Origin: Siphonodentalium dalli | Taxonomy: Eukaryota > Mollusca > Scaphopoda > Gadilida > Siphonodentaliidae | Length of the DNA: 64,000 bases | Assembly: GCA_032622095.1 (NCBI GenBank) | Contig: CP136067.1 | Location: 77,092,705-77,156,704 of the forward strand | Reading direction: 5' to 3' | Shown: positions 10,665 to 23,110 of the stretch, piece by piece | Numbering within the stretch: the stretch's first letter is position 1 | How the letters are laid out: each line of letters begins with the position of its first letter | Position numbers and translations under genes: made by a program | Notes under the pieces: model-generated | The model's database searches: none | The model's input: only the letters and a program-made list of their open reading frames with translations | What the model was told of the DNA's origin: nothing

Positions 10665-13600
10665 GACCATCGCCCAGGCAATGCCTTTTAAAAATCTACA
10701 GGTGTTTGCTGAAGAGTTGTTAATTTAAGTAGAGCGTCAGACTGAACCTTCTTTGAACATTCAACCAGGAGATATTCATTTACTGACCCATTCCTGAATG
10801 ACTTGACAGATTAAAATTTTCCAGCTATAGTTTGCAGCGTTTTATCAAGGACAAATCCCGAATATTTTTGAGACTACGAACCAATTACTATAGGGATATA
10901 CATCAGCATCCTTAGGACTTAACATGTCATCATTTCTACGTTCAAAACGTTGTTTTTTAGTTTTAGTTGCCATACGAAAAGTAAATAATCGAAAACTAGC
11001 CCGGAAGCTACCTTGAACTATTTTTCGAAATATTGTCCGGTCAAAGTCTGCTACATAGCTGAAGCGGTGAGCCGTTTTGCCCGGGATGCAAACCAGGGTG
11101 GTACATTAGAATATTCTTATACCTCGCAGTGAGCGAAATGCCTTATTACCCCAGGCCCACACGGGTGAAAGTGATTATGATGCAAATGAACTACTCTATG
11201 ACTGGCAACCGAAATATTTCGCTATGTACAAACATGATATTATCGTTTTCTCTTTTATACAGTACGGCTTCTAGTAGGAAGTTGAACTTACTTTAGACGA
11301 ACTGCCTGGAATGACCGCGGGCAGGAATGAGGGCATAGCTTCCGAAATATAGCTGCAGCTCATTGGCTGAGTAAGGTTTTACTCCATTTTCTTAAACCCA
11401 CTGCCTGGGTGACTTTCCAACTGGTATCTTAAGTTTTTTAACTTTGGAAAATATAAATCAAACATCTCATATGATCACACATTTTACAAGTGGTGTTAAT
11501 TTCAGTTATAAATTGACTGAGAGTAGACACATATTCTACTATTAGTATAACATCTACATATAGTGCATACTCAGCATTGGTTGAACAAATGAACTATCAG
11601 AAAACATTTCAGCCGATGCTTAACATGAACGTTCCAGTTGCTATTTTATTTAAAATAGTTTCTGTTGTAGATTTTGATCCGGATTGCGTGGGCTCAACGC
11701 CACATCCAAGTCCACTCTCGCCAAGTTACTGAGTGTCATGTAAGATGCGACAAGAATATTACTGACAACGAATTGTCCCCGGCATACTGATTACCAATGT
11801 CGGGATAATTGACGATCCAATTTAATTTCGATGAACGTCTCCAAACTGCGTGGAATTTTAAAGTCAGACTGAAATAATCTTATCATTTTATGACTTAATA
11901 GACATGCGAACATGGGTAACCACTAGCCAATGGACTGTTGTTTATTAACTAATAACATTAGTAATAGCGAGAACTAAGTTAATTGGATTTTCCTGAAAGC
12001 ACAACAAAAACAATGTTCAACTGTTCTCAAAACGAAAAATTATAAAATTAATATTTTAATATTTTTGTTTTGTACGTCTACGCTTGACGAAGGCACTAAA
12101 TAAATAAACAAGTGCAGTATGGCACTTGGTTCAACCCACAATCAACGCGTCTAGTATAGAATGATGGATGATTACTGTGAACTAGTGAACTAACATTTAG
12201 GTTGATGTTATGCATTATGCCATAAAAAACCCGTTAATTTCGGACTATTTTAGTATTCTTTGCTCCGTTGTTATTGTCCACCCATAATTTCCGCTATGAT
12301 TGCTGTTTACAGTATATATATGTTTAAACGTTGATAATTATTGAGAGAGTGGTTGTTTCTCATAGGTAATCAACTCAGATTTGTCATTTTAAATGCCGGA
12401 CACGAAAGTCGTTGCGTCAGAACTAGACAGTTCTATCTCCATTTTGGCGGGAAAATGAGATATTTGTATCTTTCGATTTGATGCCGGATTTCCTGTCCGA
12501 AAATTACCAGATATCGTGTCTAACGTATACCAAATTTGAATGAGAGGCTGTGTAAATCTGTTCAATCTCAAAAACTCACTTATTTGGCAGTGCTATATTG
12601 TTCTATCTCCACTGTGGACCAATGAATCTAATTATTTTGTACTACATGATTAAATAAATTTCAGTGCTAAAATGTAGCTCCGACCTTCAATATAAAGCAA
12701 TGGAACCCGAACTTGGCAAAGTGCCAGCGTTGTGACTAGCTGGAAATAATGCTTTCTCACTCCTAGGTATGAACATCTTATTTCTAGGATAATAATTTTT
12801 ATGTGCCGTCCTACGGATATCCCTAATATTTCTCTTGGCAATTACTGGTGATAAAGGGCATGCCCACATCAGGTCTGAACCATATCAATACCAGTCCTGG
12901 GGAGGCCCCATGTGGGGTCGGGTTAGATTAGGTCCGCCCCACTGAGATGTATAAACCCCCTAATGTGGCACTCTATTTGACGTGGGGTGCAACCAGTGAG
13001 GTGTGGATTATGTTTTCTGATGCTACTAGGGCGGCCAATTTACGCGAGGCTATACGACCTAACCATGGGACTGATCTCATGGTCCACTTCTGCCCTACAT
13101 CTCTTTAAGACGGGTGATTGAGTTGACCCGGTTTAGTCAATCGGCTACTCGTGCCCTCAACAGTATTTCAGATTAAATTTCTATAGTCAGTTGTACATGT
13201 ATTCTTCTTCTGATGTTTGCAGTTATTTTTTTCGTGTATGTTGTTTCTGTCATGTAATGTTTCTTTGAATTTCGTATTGATGGTTGTTAAATATATGAAT
13301 CTATTGATGTTCGCGCCTCACTATAGGGAGGTACCAATAGGCTGCCATATGCAGTGTCAAAACGGGCCAGCGCTTCAGCTATGTACCAGTCTTTGCCCCG
13401 ACCAGTTATTTGAGGTGGATGCTGGGTTATTGTCGATTATCTGCTTTTTACACGGCAACTAAAACAACAACGTACTGATCTTAGGAGTGATGACTCGCTA
13501 AATTCCAATTGTGCTCTGATGTATATATCCAGTTCTTGGTTGGTGGCTTTTGTCCGAATGTCAAGAGACCTTCTGTGTTTGTCATTGATCAAACACTACA

Positions 13601-13712
13601 AAGTGTGGCTGGACAATTTCCATCTGTCAAACCCATCATGACTGGGCCAGTCTGATTAAATGTTCAAGGAAAGCGATTGATGCTATTCTATTATGCAATA
13701 CACAGTGACCAT
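10665..13712. other. Stretch without recognised gene
   Basis: AT-rich. A GC-richer patch at about 12860-13150 (catgtggggtcgggttagat and neighbours) differs in composition and may be an unidentified repeat. No homology recognised. Confidence 0.45.
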
Positions 13713-13779
13713 GCTGTAGATCATTTGGTGGACTATATAATTTTGCTGAAAGTATATGTTCCACCAAATCATCTATAGC
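13713..13779. repeat. Compact hairpin with 20-bp arms
   Basis: Arms gctgtagatcatttggtgga (13713-13732) and tccaccaaatcatctatagc (13760-13779) pair at 18 of 20 positions around a 27-nt loop. Size and arm length are compatible with a precursor-like RNA hairpin or a tiny MITE remnant. Nothing shows transcription. Confidence 0.75.
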
Positions 13780-13893
13780 AACGCACATAATTTAGTGGCA
13801 TACATCATTAGAAAGTAATGAGTAAGTAATGACTTTAAATATAACCATTCGGGGACTAGAATATATAATATGCGCATTAATAAGTTCGTTGGA

Positions 13894-13947
13894 GTGTGTG
13901 TGTGTGTGTGTGTGTGTTTGTGTGTGTCGGGGTCGGGGGGGGGGGGG
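13894..13947. repeat. (GT)n microsatellite followed by a G13 run
   Basis: About 12 GT units at 13894-13916, interrupted GT units to 13928, then ggtc and thirteen consecutive G at 13935-13947. Confidence 0.95.
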
Positions 13948-15125
13948 TGTGCGCCAGATAAATCCTAAAATTATATCGTGTGCAAGACAGACTACCGAAT
14001 CATGCGATACGAAACGCGAGTCATCGCCCATGCAGGTGCGTTACGTGATGGATCTAGCGTGATGTGTAGATTGGAAAGTAGCCTGATCTCGTGCACTCTG
14101 CCCATAAACAACGTAATGAACGAGACCTGATGGGATTCTCCGCCACTCATCAGTAGAAAGGCATTTTATGATTTTTCAATACAAACATAATAACCCGATG
14201 TCAGCGGAGCGGATAAAATATCAAATAAAAACGAATCCGACGTTACCACTACCATCAACTAATTACGTGAGCAAATTGAAATTGGAGATTGGCTTATTCC
14301 GATGGAAGGTTGAGCGTGGCGTGACAGGAGATTTATTCGATAAAGATGTGAGCATCCACGAATATGCTTACCATAACCGAGTGCTTATAAGGTCACCACA
14401 GGAGATGGAGGAAGCATGGATTTGTATTATCTTTTTTAAATGTCATAACAATACAATACATGTAGATCGTGACATGCTGTCTGCACTTTAGGATCCTTTG
14501 GAAATATTGTTCTACTGCAGGTTTTTGATGGCAATTGGCTTCAAGATGTCTCACATGAGAGTTAGATTCTCATGTGATCGAGATAATATGTTTGCCAGTT
14601 GCCGATAATTCAAGCATATACTCCAAACCGACATGGGACAAACCAGTGATATTCACTGGGACAGACACACATATCGGGACACGTGACTTTTGTAAACACG
14701 TCAGAGTAAATATGTTGTTCCAAGATCGAACACACCATTTATCATCGCCTTGGTCCTTTTGTTTTTAGAGTGGATAGTTCGCCGATTTACCACGAATACA
14801 GAACGCAAAGGACAGCGATGTTCTATCGAGCAAACGATGACGAGACAGCCCATTTTATGCCACCCAATGTTATGTACCCGAGCCATGTTTAGTGTACATT
14901 TAATGCCCGCTGAGTTCGGGATTATTAAAATTTTTCAACCACTGGATATCTTATGTAAGATTAAAAACGCAAAGCTGTATAAATTCTTGTCCACGTTTTG
15001 GGTTTATATTGTTCCATAAAATAGACGTGGTTTGGCTCATCTTATTTGTCAGCCATGAAAGAACTTGGTGACTAAATACGAGATGGCACGACAGGCTGGA
15101 TAAATTGGCAGGGCGGGTCATTCTT
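13948..15125. other. Stretch without recognised gene
   Basis: Holds one 107-codon open frame at 14168-14491 (+) with no motif I recognise and a length expected by chance. Nothing else stands out. Confidence 0.4.
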
Positions 15126-15295
15126 ACGGTGGCTGATTTGCGACATACTCAATACATATATTATCTCGAGATCTCGAGATATTATCTCGAGATCTCGACA
15201 TAATTATCTCGAGATAATATGTCGAGATCTCGAGATAATATATCGAGATCTCGAGATAATATATGTATTGAGTATGTCGCAAATCAGCCACCGTA
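15125..15295. mobile_element. TA-flanked palindromic MITE built of TCTCGAGA units
   Basis: A 167-bp near-perfect palindrome (15127-15293) starting CGGTGGCTGATTTGCGAC and ending with its inverse, with TA immediately outside each end. The arms are about 80 bp; their inner halves are repeated atctcgagat blocks separated by ata/aca. TA duplication suggests a Tc1/mariner-mobilised MITE. Non-coding. Confidence 0.85.
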
Positions 15296-16997
15296 CATTC
15301 TAAAGCAAAGTAAAACAAACTTTAAAAGAAATTTACACACGCACAGAGCATATAAAGCTCAACACCATTACATGATATTTTATAATATAATCTGTCGTAC
15401 ATTAATATATACGTGGTTGACATGATTTGGGCCTTAGAAAGTAAAGAACAACTATTTGCGAATAGCGCTCTTTAATGTAACCTATTAGAGATTCTGGAAT
15501 CTGTTTTAGCCGACCTATCACTAACTTCGGTAATACTTTCCAGAATCATGTAATCCATTATGTGAGTATACTGCACGTAGTATTATGTGATGTTTAGTAT
15601 ATGATTATATATGATCACATTTAGACACATGACAGGAGGCTAAAGTAAAAACAAACAGTGGGTTTAAAGTTGACACTGTTTGTAAAACGCGTCAAGTTTC
15701 GGTGGTAACAAATCTGAATACTTTAATCTCATGGAGTCGGAATATATCCGTAACCAAACGTCATCGCGTATACACAATCTGTAATTGGGGGGTGGGGGGC
15801 AAAATGCCAGGTCTCATTATTTGAATAAAATTACTAATCCGGCTACCGTCTACTCCCACACTGGTGGCAAGCATTGTATTTCCACAAGCAAGATAAACTT
15901 CGTGAGATGTTTTCACATGAAACTCTCGCTCACGAAATATCATCTATGGACCCAACGTCAAACAGGAAACTGGCACGAGAGCGGCGAATAATTCGAGTTG
16001 TATTACAGGTTTTATGGTCGCGCTGTATAAATTTTTATTGTTGTAGTTGCGTTATTGCGGGAATCGTGCTGTCAAAAACAAAATTATGAGGTATGGGATT
16101 TCATTTTCATCCAAGACCGCGAGACAATAACTGCTATCTAAATTTGCGCATACGTAACAGCAAACTATAATGATAAATGATGTTTGGCCATGAAAGTAAC
16201 GAAATGTTTTGTGGAGTGACTGAATTTGTTGAAAAAGCTATGTAGATACCATATCTTGTTAATCGAAACAAAATCACAGTTGCTCAAGCAGCCCATCAGT
16301 TTGACGTGGCTTTTTCTTGTACAATTTACACACAGTACATGTATATTCCATTACACTGGGTAATTAAGTTTGATCATTATGATACCATCGACTCATACTT
16401 GGAGCAATAGTATAGATACGCCCAACATGCATGCGGTTGCCATATACTGGCAAGATATTTTGATTACTGTCCAAAGAGAGTACCCTCCATCTGGATTTCG
16501 GATACGGATCCTGATTTTTGGCCGATTCCGCGATGCTGATTTGATCCTTCTTTAATAATATTTAATAACCGACGCTGATCGGTTATTGATATCGTCTGAC
16601 GCAGTTGAAGACATGTACAACAAAACAATCCGTATAGTAAATAAAAAAGAGTATTACCGCAAATAAAGTGGATTATTTGCAATATAATAGAGCCATTATA
16701 TGGTCCATCACCTGGGTTTATATAACATCCATAACTGTAACTATAGCCGTCAATGTGTGATAAACGTCATCAAAGTCGTGGAGATAAAGAAAGAACATCA
16801 ACCACAAATTGTTCATATTCTGACAGTCAAGACTATTCTTGAATACGTTTGAATACAGTTAATGTGATAATTTTGTCTGAAATACAATTATGCTATCGGT
16901 TGAATTGTTGTACCAGATATACTTGCAAACCGACAGCGATGTGTCCATGTTCTACTTTCTGCATGATTGGAGGAGTTTGATTGCCCGCCTTATTCCC
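15295..16997. other. Stretch without recognised gene
   Basis: AT-rich. An open frame at about 15822-16089 (+) reads as fairly hydrophilic protein over its first 45 residues, but matches no family I know and has no clear splice context. Confidence 0.4.
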
Positions 16998-17447
16998 ATG
17001 CACGATGGTAAGCCCAGTACACCCATTACACGATGGTGAGCCCAGTACACCCAGTCCATGATGGTAAGCCCAGTACATCCAGCACATGATGGTAAGCCCA
17101 GTACACTCAGCACACGATGGTAAGCCCAGTACACACAGCACATGATGGTAAGTCCAGTACACCCAGCACATGATGGTAAGCCCAATACACCCAGCACATG
17201 ATGGTAAGCCCAGTACACCCAGTACATGGTGGTAAGCCCAGTACACCTAGTACATGATGGTAACCCCAGTACACCCAGCACATGATGGTAAGCCCAGTAC
17301 ACCCAGCACATGATGGTAAGCCCAGTACACCCAGCACATGATGATAAGCCCAGTACACCCAGCACATGATGGTAAGCCCAGTACACCCAGTACATGATGG
17401 TAAGCCCAGTACACCCAGCACATGATGGTAAGCCCAGTACACCCAGT
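16998..17447 (-). repeat. 28-bp minisatellite, about 16 copies
   Basis: Unit cccagtacacccagcacatg plus atggtaag, repeated with scattered substitutions, most uniform from 17160 to 17445. Because 28 leaves remainder 1 on division by 3 and the unit has no stop on the - strand, all three - frames are open and give the same 28-residue period (YWAYHHVLGVLGLPSCAGCT and so on). There is no sign that the frame is used: no upstream exon or promoter, and substitutions fall at all codon positions. Confidence 0.95.
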
Positions 17448-17948
17448 GATCTTAAGCTACTGTTCCGTGCTCGTATATTTTCTGAACAGAATGATTCAAC
17501 GGATAGGAATGGCTTTCAGGTAGTCCAGTTCTAATCAATCGGCGGTCTTGCGAGAATGGTATACTCTTGTTTTCTCGGAATATGGTGGTATATATATAGT
17601 TGTTAAGATTTTGTCGCAGAAACCCCAAGCGATTTGTCAATTATTGTTCTTATCCGGCTTACGTCTTTATAACATGCATGTTGTATTGATGGAGGTTGCC
17701 AACTCTAAATGTGTTTTCAAAAAGACAAAATACAATGTGCATGTTAATTCTATACTGGATTGTTATGGGTTCCAAGAATTTTTAATACATAACCGTTTTG
17801 GTTAGACATGTCATATGTAAAATATGTACTCAAAACAAATATCGTTAGATCATACTTTCAATTAATGTTTCGCAGACGAATTGAGATGATATTGTATCAG
17901 CTAAAAGAAGTTATGAACTCAATCGTCTGGCCATGCTCTTTATGAATA
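17448..17948. other. Stretch without recognised feature
   Basis: Short chance ORFs only. Confidence 0.5.
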
Positions 17949-18320
17949 GAACAATATATCCTCCCGGAAATAGGTTCATAGTCGACCTATAATATTCACA
18001 TAGGTTCATATTGGATTATTTGACTCTGAAGTATAAACCGACAATGGACACATATCCGTTATTCCGTTTTATGGCGCGGACCACGGCGAAAACACATTTA
18101 AAAAAGCGTACATCTGGTCAGGCGTGAGTTGGTTGGTTTATTCGTGCTATTGTCCGCACATAATGAACTTATAATAAGTTATTATGAGTCGATAATGTGA
18201 ATAAAACACTATCATCTTCAGATCGTTATGGACTCAAAATGAGGCGATTCTACGCCGATTATGAACCTAATACACATCATATTATAAGCCGGTAACGTGC
18301 TGATTTTCGGGAGAACAGCC
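17949..18320 (+). mobile_element. MITE-A copy 2
   Basis: Begins caatatatcctcccggaaat and ends attttcgggagaacagcc; the ends are imperfect inverted repeats. The interior holds ccgttattccgttttatggc and ttattatgagtcgataatgt blocks shared in order with 23.55 and (inverted) 47.36 kb. No ORF of note. Confidence 0.75.
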
Positions 18321-19130
18321 CGAACAGAAGGATCATAGTAGTATCAGGGGCTGCTTTTAGCTGTAAGGGTATACTGACCATTCGTCATCTACCAAAAGTT
18401 CAAAACCTTCTGTTCTTGATCCAACGATAAGGTGACGATCAAACTGATGACACTCTCGTTGTCTCTGATCGTACAGTTATATTCAATTGACATACGCAGT
18501 TGTCTGTTATTAGGCTCGTTACAAAGGCCTTACATAAATATAATTTGTTAATTCGGTCTGATTTTATGGATACTTATTCCATTATAATTGTCACCTGTGA
18601 TCAGCACGATCCAACCATTTCAAGTGGCCATGTGGTCCCGCTACAATGGTATGGTGGGTCATGTTGATTTAGATATGATGTTGGTGCGGGCAAAATGTTG
18701 ATGTTAAGAACATGTACCATTGTTTTACTACGGATAATCCGCGGCGAACAATTCGAAGCCATGTACTAGCTGCATAAAAGTAATAAACATTCAGGAACGC
18801 ATATATTTTAATGGGTGCGTTGATTGTCACAAAGGGACCATAATTAAGGTGGCGTTCCGATCGATTTACAACAAACTGCAGCCATTAATAATATATATAT
18901 ATGTTCTTGAATGTTTGACACGGGCTCTGGCTTTTTCTCGAATCCCTCGGATTAGCCAAAGACCGCTAAAATAATAACGGTACTTTTTATCAACAGCATC
19001 ATAATGCCCCGCCAATATCTTAGCTAAATAATCAGAACCCACCGGCAGAGTTACGCGTTCAACGACAAGCGGTTTAGACATTAGGACAATAGCGAAACCC
19101 AACGTGAATTACGGTAAAAAATGTTTTCAG
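18321..19130. other. Mostly anonymous stretch with a possible retroelement remnant
   Basis: On the - strand, 19082 back to about 18905 reads as a short peptide containing VSKPLVVERVTLPV-like and YLAKILAGHYDAVDKKY segments. This recalls the region ahead of the reverse transcriptase in some DIRS-like or related polyproteins. It is an impression from pattern only, with no catalytic motif present. The remainder is unremarkable. Confidence 0.25.
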
Positions 19131-19256
19131 GAATTGGCTACGCAGGTATGGAACGGTCTGCCACAAACTGTTCGACGATGTTCTACATTGAAGGATTTCA
19201 AAACCGATCTCAAAACTTTACTTTTTAGACAATGTTTCCCGCAAGTTAATCGTTAA
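19131..19256 (+). pseudogene. LINE ORF2 C-terminal fragment
   Basis: A 41-codon open stretch ending at TAA 19254-19256. It shows the motif QVWNGLPQTVRR followed by TLKDFKTDLKTLLFRQCF, the conserved C-terminal tail (xxWNxLPxxxR...FKxxLKxxLF) of CR1/Jockey/L2 ORF2 proteins, beyond the reverse transcriptase core. Everything upstream is missing, as usual for 5'-truncated insertions. It is non-functional alone. Confidence 0.8.
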
Positions 19257-19425
19257 GTTTAAATCTAGTTCTTAGTCATCATCTTAACTTCCTTTACCTT
19301 ATTACTATGCTTTTTAAATTTTACATTTCAATGTTATTTTTGTCGCGCTTTGTTGTAAAGCGCATTGAAACTTTATTGTATAATGCGTTTTTAAATGTAT
19401 ATAATAATAATAATAATAATAATAC
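19131..19425 (+). mobile_element. CR1/L2-type LINE, 5'-truncated 3' end
   Basis: Begins with the last 41 codons of ORF2 and continues with a 3' UTR holding the hairpin GCGCTTTgttgtAAAGCGC (19345-19363), an aaactttattgtataatgcg block and an (AAT)n tail (19401-19424). A GCGCTTT/AAAGCGC stem just before a short-tandem tail is the usual 3' end of CR1/L2-like elements, where the encoded enzyme recognises its own RNA. Confidence 0.85.
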
Positions 19426-20707
19426 TATAGCGAATTAGCAGTATCACTTGACAAGGGGTGCAAATTGCTTTAGTATATATGAACTACCCAGTTTAGTAAT
19501 CTACTGTCTCCCCACTTATGGACCCACTCCCCACTCAACCACCAGTTCTCTTTTATTGATCTACATTAGGTACTGCATTCCAGTCCCAGAGTAGCTGACT
19601 ATCACTTCCCTAACATATATGATGAAAATACACCTTTGCACAAAACCTTGCTCCAACATTAGTTGAAACGAACAAATAATCACACAAACTCCACCAACTG
19701 TTATATATACCAAATCAACCATAACCCACATACATGTAATACAAATCTCTGGAAGGCACTACACCAAGCACCATAAACCTCACAAAACCATGCATGTAAA
19801 CATGTTCAGCTGCCATCTTGTCAACAATTTATATGCTTAATTGTATGTATTGGGAGAGGGGCTTCATGAGTTGACAAAACTTGTGCCCCGATCCCTTTTT
19901 ATTATTATATGCAAACAAAATATGTTTCAAGTCAAAAGACAAGGGGTGGGACCATTTCGGTAGTGCATCAATGCACCTTGCTGCTCTATGTGGTGCATCA
20001 CAAGTTGCGCTTTGTGTGCTGAAGCAGTTTGCAGGATATCGTGAGCGATAATATAGGTCTGTCGTTTGGAACATGACATCCATCTTCTTTATTATAGAGG
20101 GAATACGTTATCAGCATAGATGCATTTTAGCAGGGGAAATTGACCAGTATTTTGTGTGTGTTATACAGAAAATAAATACATAATAGTAACGAAAAAACAC
20201 TCACACGGACGAACAGAAACCATTGACAACTACAGACATGTGCAAGTTCAAAGTCGAACATGACTGAACCCGTATTTCTCCTGCTTGGCTTTGATAACTG
20301 TTATACTAAGCATTTTAACAATATTCGGTATATCAGATTATCTGTGGTTGGAACAGGCTGACATAGATTATATCGTGGCTAGTATTGTCACAGAATAACG
20401 AGAATTGTTAGCTATTGTTTATGCATCGCCTCGGGCAAGTACTGGAAACATATTCCTCTAGTGGCCGAGATCGTGTTTTGTCTGCCATTTTATGGCCCTG
20501 TTCTGTTTGAAATAGAATTTGATTTCCCGATCAAAAGAAGAAGCAAGTATTAGATTCACGCTTTACGCCATAAAAGTAGCGACAACGGGGCGCAATTAAC
20601 AACAGCAGCCGATAGGCACAGTTCCGAGGGGATTTGTGTCCCTTAGATGAGTGGTTAATCTAAAATCTCCACCCGCCTTTCCCATAAATGTAAATTATTG
20701 CTCATGT
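19426..20707. other. Stretch without recognised gene
   Basis: Low-complexity CA-rich DNA near 19500-19800, otherwise anonymous. Confidence 0.5.
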
Positions 20708-21270
20708 AAGTGCTTTCCAACGTTGCGTTGCATTGTGATCTGCCTCGGAAACAATGAATTATAAATTAGCGTCATTCATTTTCAGGTGAATATGGACCTT
20801 TTATTTTACAATTTGATCTCAAATATATTTGCGAAAAAGAGAAGTAGCCCCGTTTCCTGGATGGCAACAAATGTTAAACCAAATGTAATATAACGTAGAC
20901 TTCTAAATACAAAACAGTATTATTTATATTATTGATACCTGTAGGCAAACATAATTATTTGTGTCCCTCTAAATCATCAAAATAATGCGAAATAAATGGA
21001 TAGAAATTTCTATATAGAACAATTGCGTCGTTCAGCTGGTATTTCTCATTGCGCGCATGCATATGCATGACATTTCCATGCCTAAGGTATTATTAAAATA
21101 AAAATACTTTACGATTTAATGATAACAGAAACAGTACAAATACTTTCCAGTTGACATTTTAAATTACAGATATGCAATGCTTTTCTAAAATTAATAAAAA
21201 TACTTTTTTTTAATCAGGTTACAATTTAATATATATATATTAAATAGAGCATGAAATATGAGTTGATTAC

Positions 21271-21357
21271 ACGGGTATAGCGCCCAGTGAAGTGGTATAG
21301 TTCACGATGCGAAGCTGAGTGACCTATAGCAACCCACTGGACACACTATGCCCGCGT
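21271..21357. repeat. Small foldback inside duplication unit 1
   Basis: Imperfect inverted repeat acgggtatagcgcccagtg ... cactggacacactatgcccg with a spacer of about 45 bp that itself partly folds. Repeated at 22117-22203 by the duplication. Confidence 0.7.
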
Positions 21358-22116
21358 ATAGTTAACGACAATACATGCTATGTTTATTATATTTTACCGA
21401 TTAGTTTGAACTCGTAGCATGCATGCTATATAACTGTACCCCACCAAGTTAGCACCAACACAAACCACTTATACCGATAAACAGTTTATTAAGGGAAACA
21501 TAATTGTCACAAGAATTTCTTGAACTGTATAAACCGAAACGTGTACGTACTATTGAAGTGCTTTCCAACGTTGCGTTGCATTGTGATCTGCCTCGGAAAC
21601 AATGAATTATAAATTAGCGTCATTCATTTTCAGGTGAATATGGACCTTTTATTTTACAATTTGATCTCAAATATATTTGCGAAAAAGAGAAGTAGCCCCG
21701 TTTCCTGGATGGCAACAAATGTTAAACCAAATGTAATATAACGTAGACTTCTAAATACAAAACAATATTATTTATATTATTGATACCTGTAGGCAAAAAT
21801 AATTATTTGTGTCCCTCTAAATCATCAAAATAATGCGAAATAAATGGATAGAAATTTCTATATAGAACAATTGCGTCGTTCAGCTGGTATTTCTCGTTGC
21901 GCTCATGCATATGCATGACATTTCCATGCCTAAGGTATTATTAAAATAAAAATACTTTACGATTTAATGATAACAGATACAGTACAAATACTTTCCAGTT
22001 GACATTTTAAATTACAGATATGCAATGCTTTTCTAAAATTAATAAAATACTTTTTTTTTAATCAGGTTACAATTTAATATATATATTAAATAGAGCATGA
22101 AATATTAGTTGATTAC

Positions 22117-22203
22117 ACGGGTATAGCGCCCAGTGAAGTGGTATAGTTCACGATGCGAAGCTGGGTGACCTATAGCAACCCACTGGACACACTATGCCCG
22201 CGT
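22117..22203. repeat. Small foldback inside duplication unit 2
   Basis: Second copy of the 21271-21357 inverted repeat; one visible change in the spacer (ctgagtgacc to ctgggtgacc). Confidence 0.7.
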
Positions 22204-22629
22204 ATAGTTAACGACAATACATGCTATGTTTAGTATATTTTACCGATTAGTTTGAACTCGTAACATGCATGCTATATAACTGTACCCCACCAAGTTAGCA
22301 CCAACACAAACCACTTATACCGATAAACAGTTTATTAAGGGAAACATAATTGTCACAAGAATTTCTTGAACTGTATAAACCGAAACGTGTACGTACTATT
22401 GAATTTTTATTTCGAATGCACGAAAACCCCAAACTCTACCACAAGGCGAATGCAACCGAATATTGCCACTTCGCAACATGACGCTGTTCTTGTGAAAAAA
22501 AGTATTCACAGTAACGTTTTAATTTCAATTGGACACGCATCTGTGACGCAAAAGCATTGAATCACGGTGGACCGACGCGATGGAAAGAAAGTTTGCTATA
22601 CTTCATTACTTACGATATGTGATAAAGGG

Positions 22630-23110
22630 ACGCTGTTGGTGCCAGAGATAGAAAAGGGGGATTTCCACCCAACTTACACATGATATGGTATGGTTTAAAG
22701 ATACAAAAAATGGTGCCGTTCAAGTCAGCATTGGGACTCGGAGAGGGGAGGGTCACCAAAATTTATAGATATTTTTTGCGCTGATTTCCACGAAATTGAT
22801 TTATAATCTTCTCCATGAGACGCAGAATATAATCGTGTGGTATAAAAAAAAACGCAATCTTGGTGCCGTTTTGTCAGGGATGGGGGGGAGGGGATCTAAC
22901 GTTGATAATACGCTGACTTCCACCAAAGTTATATTTCGACTGCACGAATTTATACATGACATCGAATAGTGTGCTTAAAGGCGACATCATAGGGACCAGA
23001 GATTGGGGACAGAAGGGAACTCGAATGCCGATTATTACCGAAATTAGATATATGTAGGCATCCCCACGAGTCTAATGGTGTGGTTCAAAGTTGGTAGAAC
23101 GGTGCCTACG
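22630..23110 (+). repeat. Degenerate tandem repeat, period about 150 bp
   Basis: Three or so diverged units share the order: ggtgccgtt or ggtgccagag, a purine-rich gggg(a/g) tract, a tttccacc block, a catgaca/catgaga block and a ggtttaaag-like block. Too diverged for exact borders. Confidence 0.45.

Larger units (their letters stand above)
20708..22403 (+). repeat. 848-bp tandem duplication
   Basis: Unit 1 is 20708-21555 and unit 2 is 21556-22403, both starting aagtgctttccaacgttgcg and ending gtgtacgtactattg. By eye they differ at roughly ten substitutions plus 1-2-bp length changes in T and AT runs, about 1-1.5% divergence. No ORF of note. Each unit carries the small foldback described separately. 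Confidence 0.95.

Noticed and set aside
14168-14491. 107-codon frame on the + strand
   Set aside because: Contains a Met start and reads through, but no recognisable family, composition bias or neighbouring exon supports it.
15822-16089. Protein-like stretch (LREMFSHETLAHEISSMDPT)
   Set aside because: Considered as an exon; a stop lies just upstream and no convincing acceptor was seen, so not annotated as a gene.
16893-17442. Three long - strand frames of 111-147 codons
   Set aside because: They are the same 28-bp minisatellite read in three frames; no evidence of expression or of an attached unique domain.
16998-17447. CRISPR-like array
   Set aside because: Repeats are directly contiguous with no unique spacers; this is a minisatellite in a eukaryotic genome.
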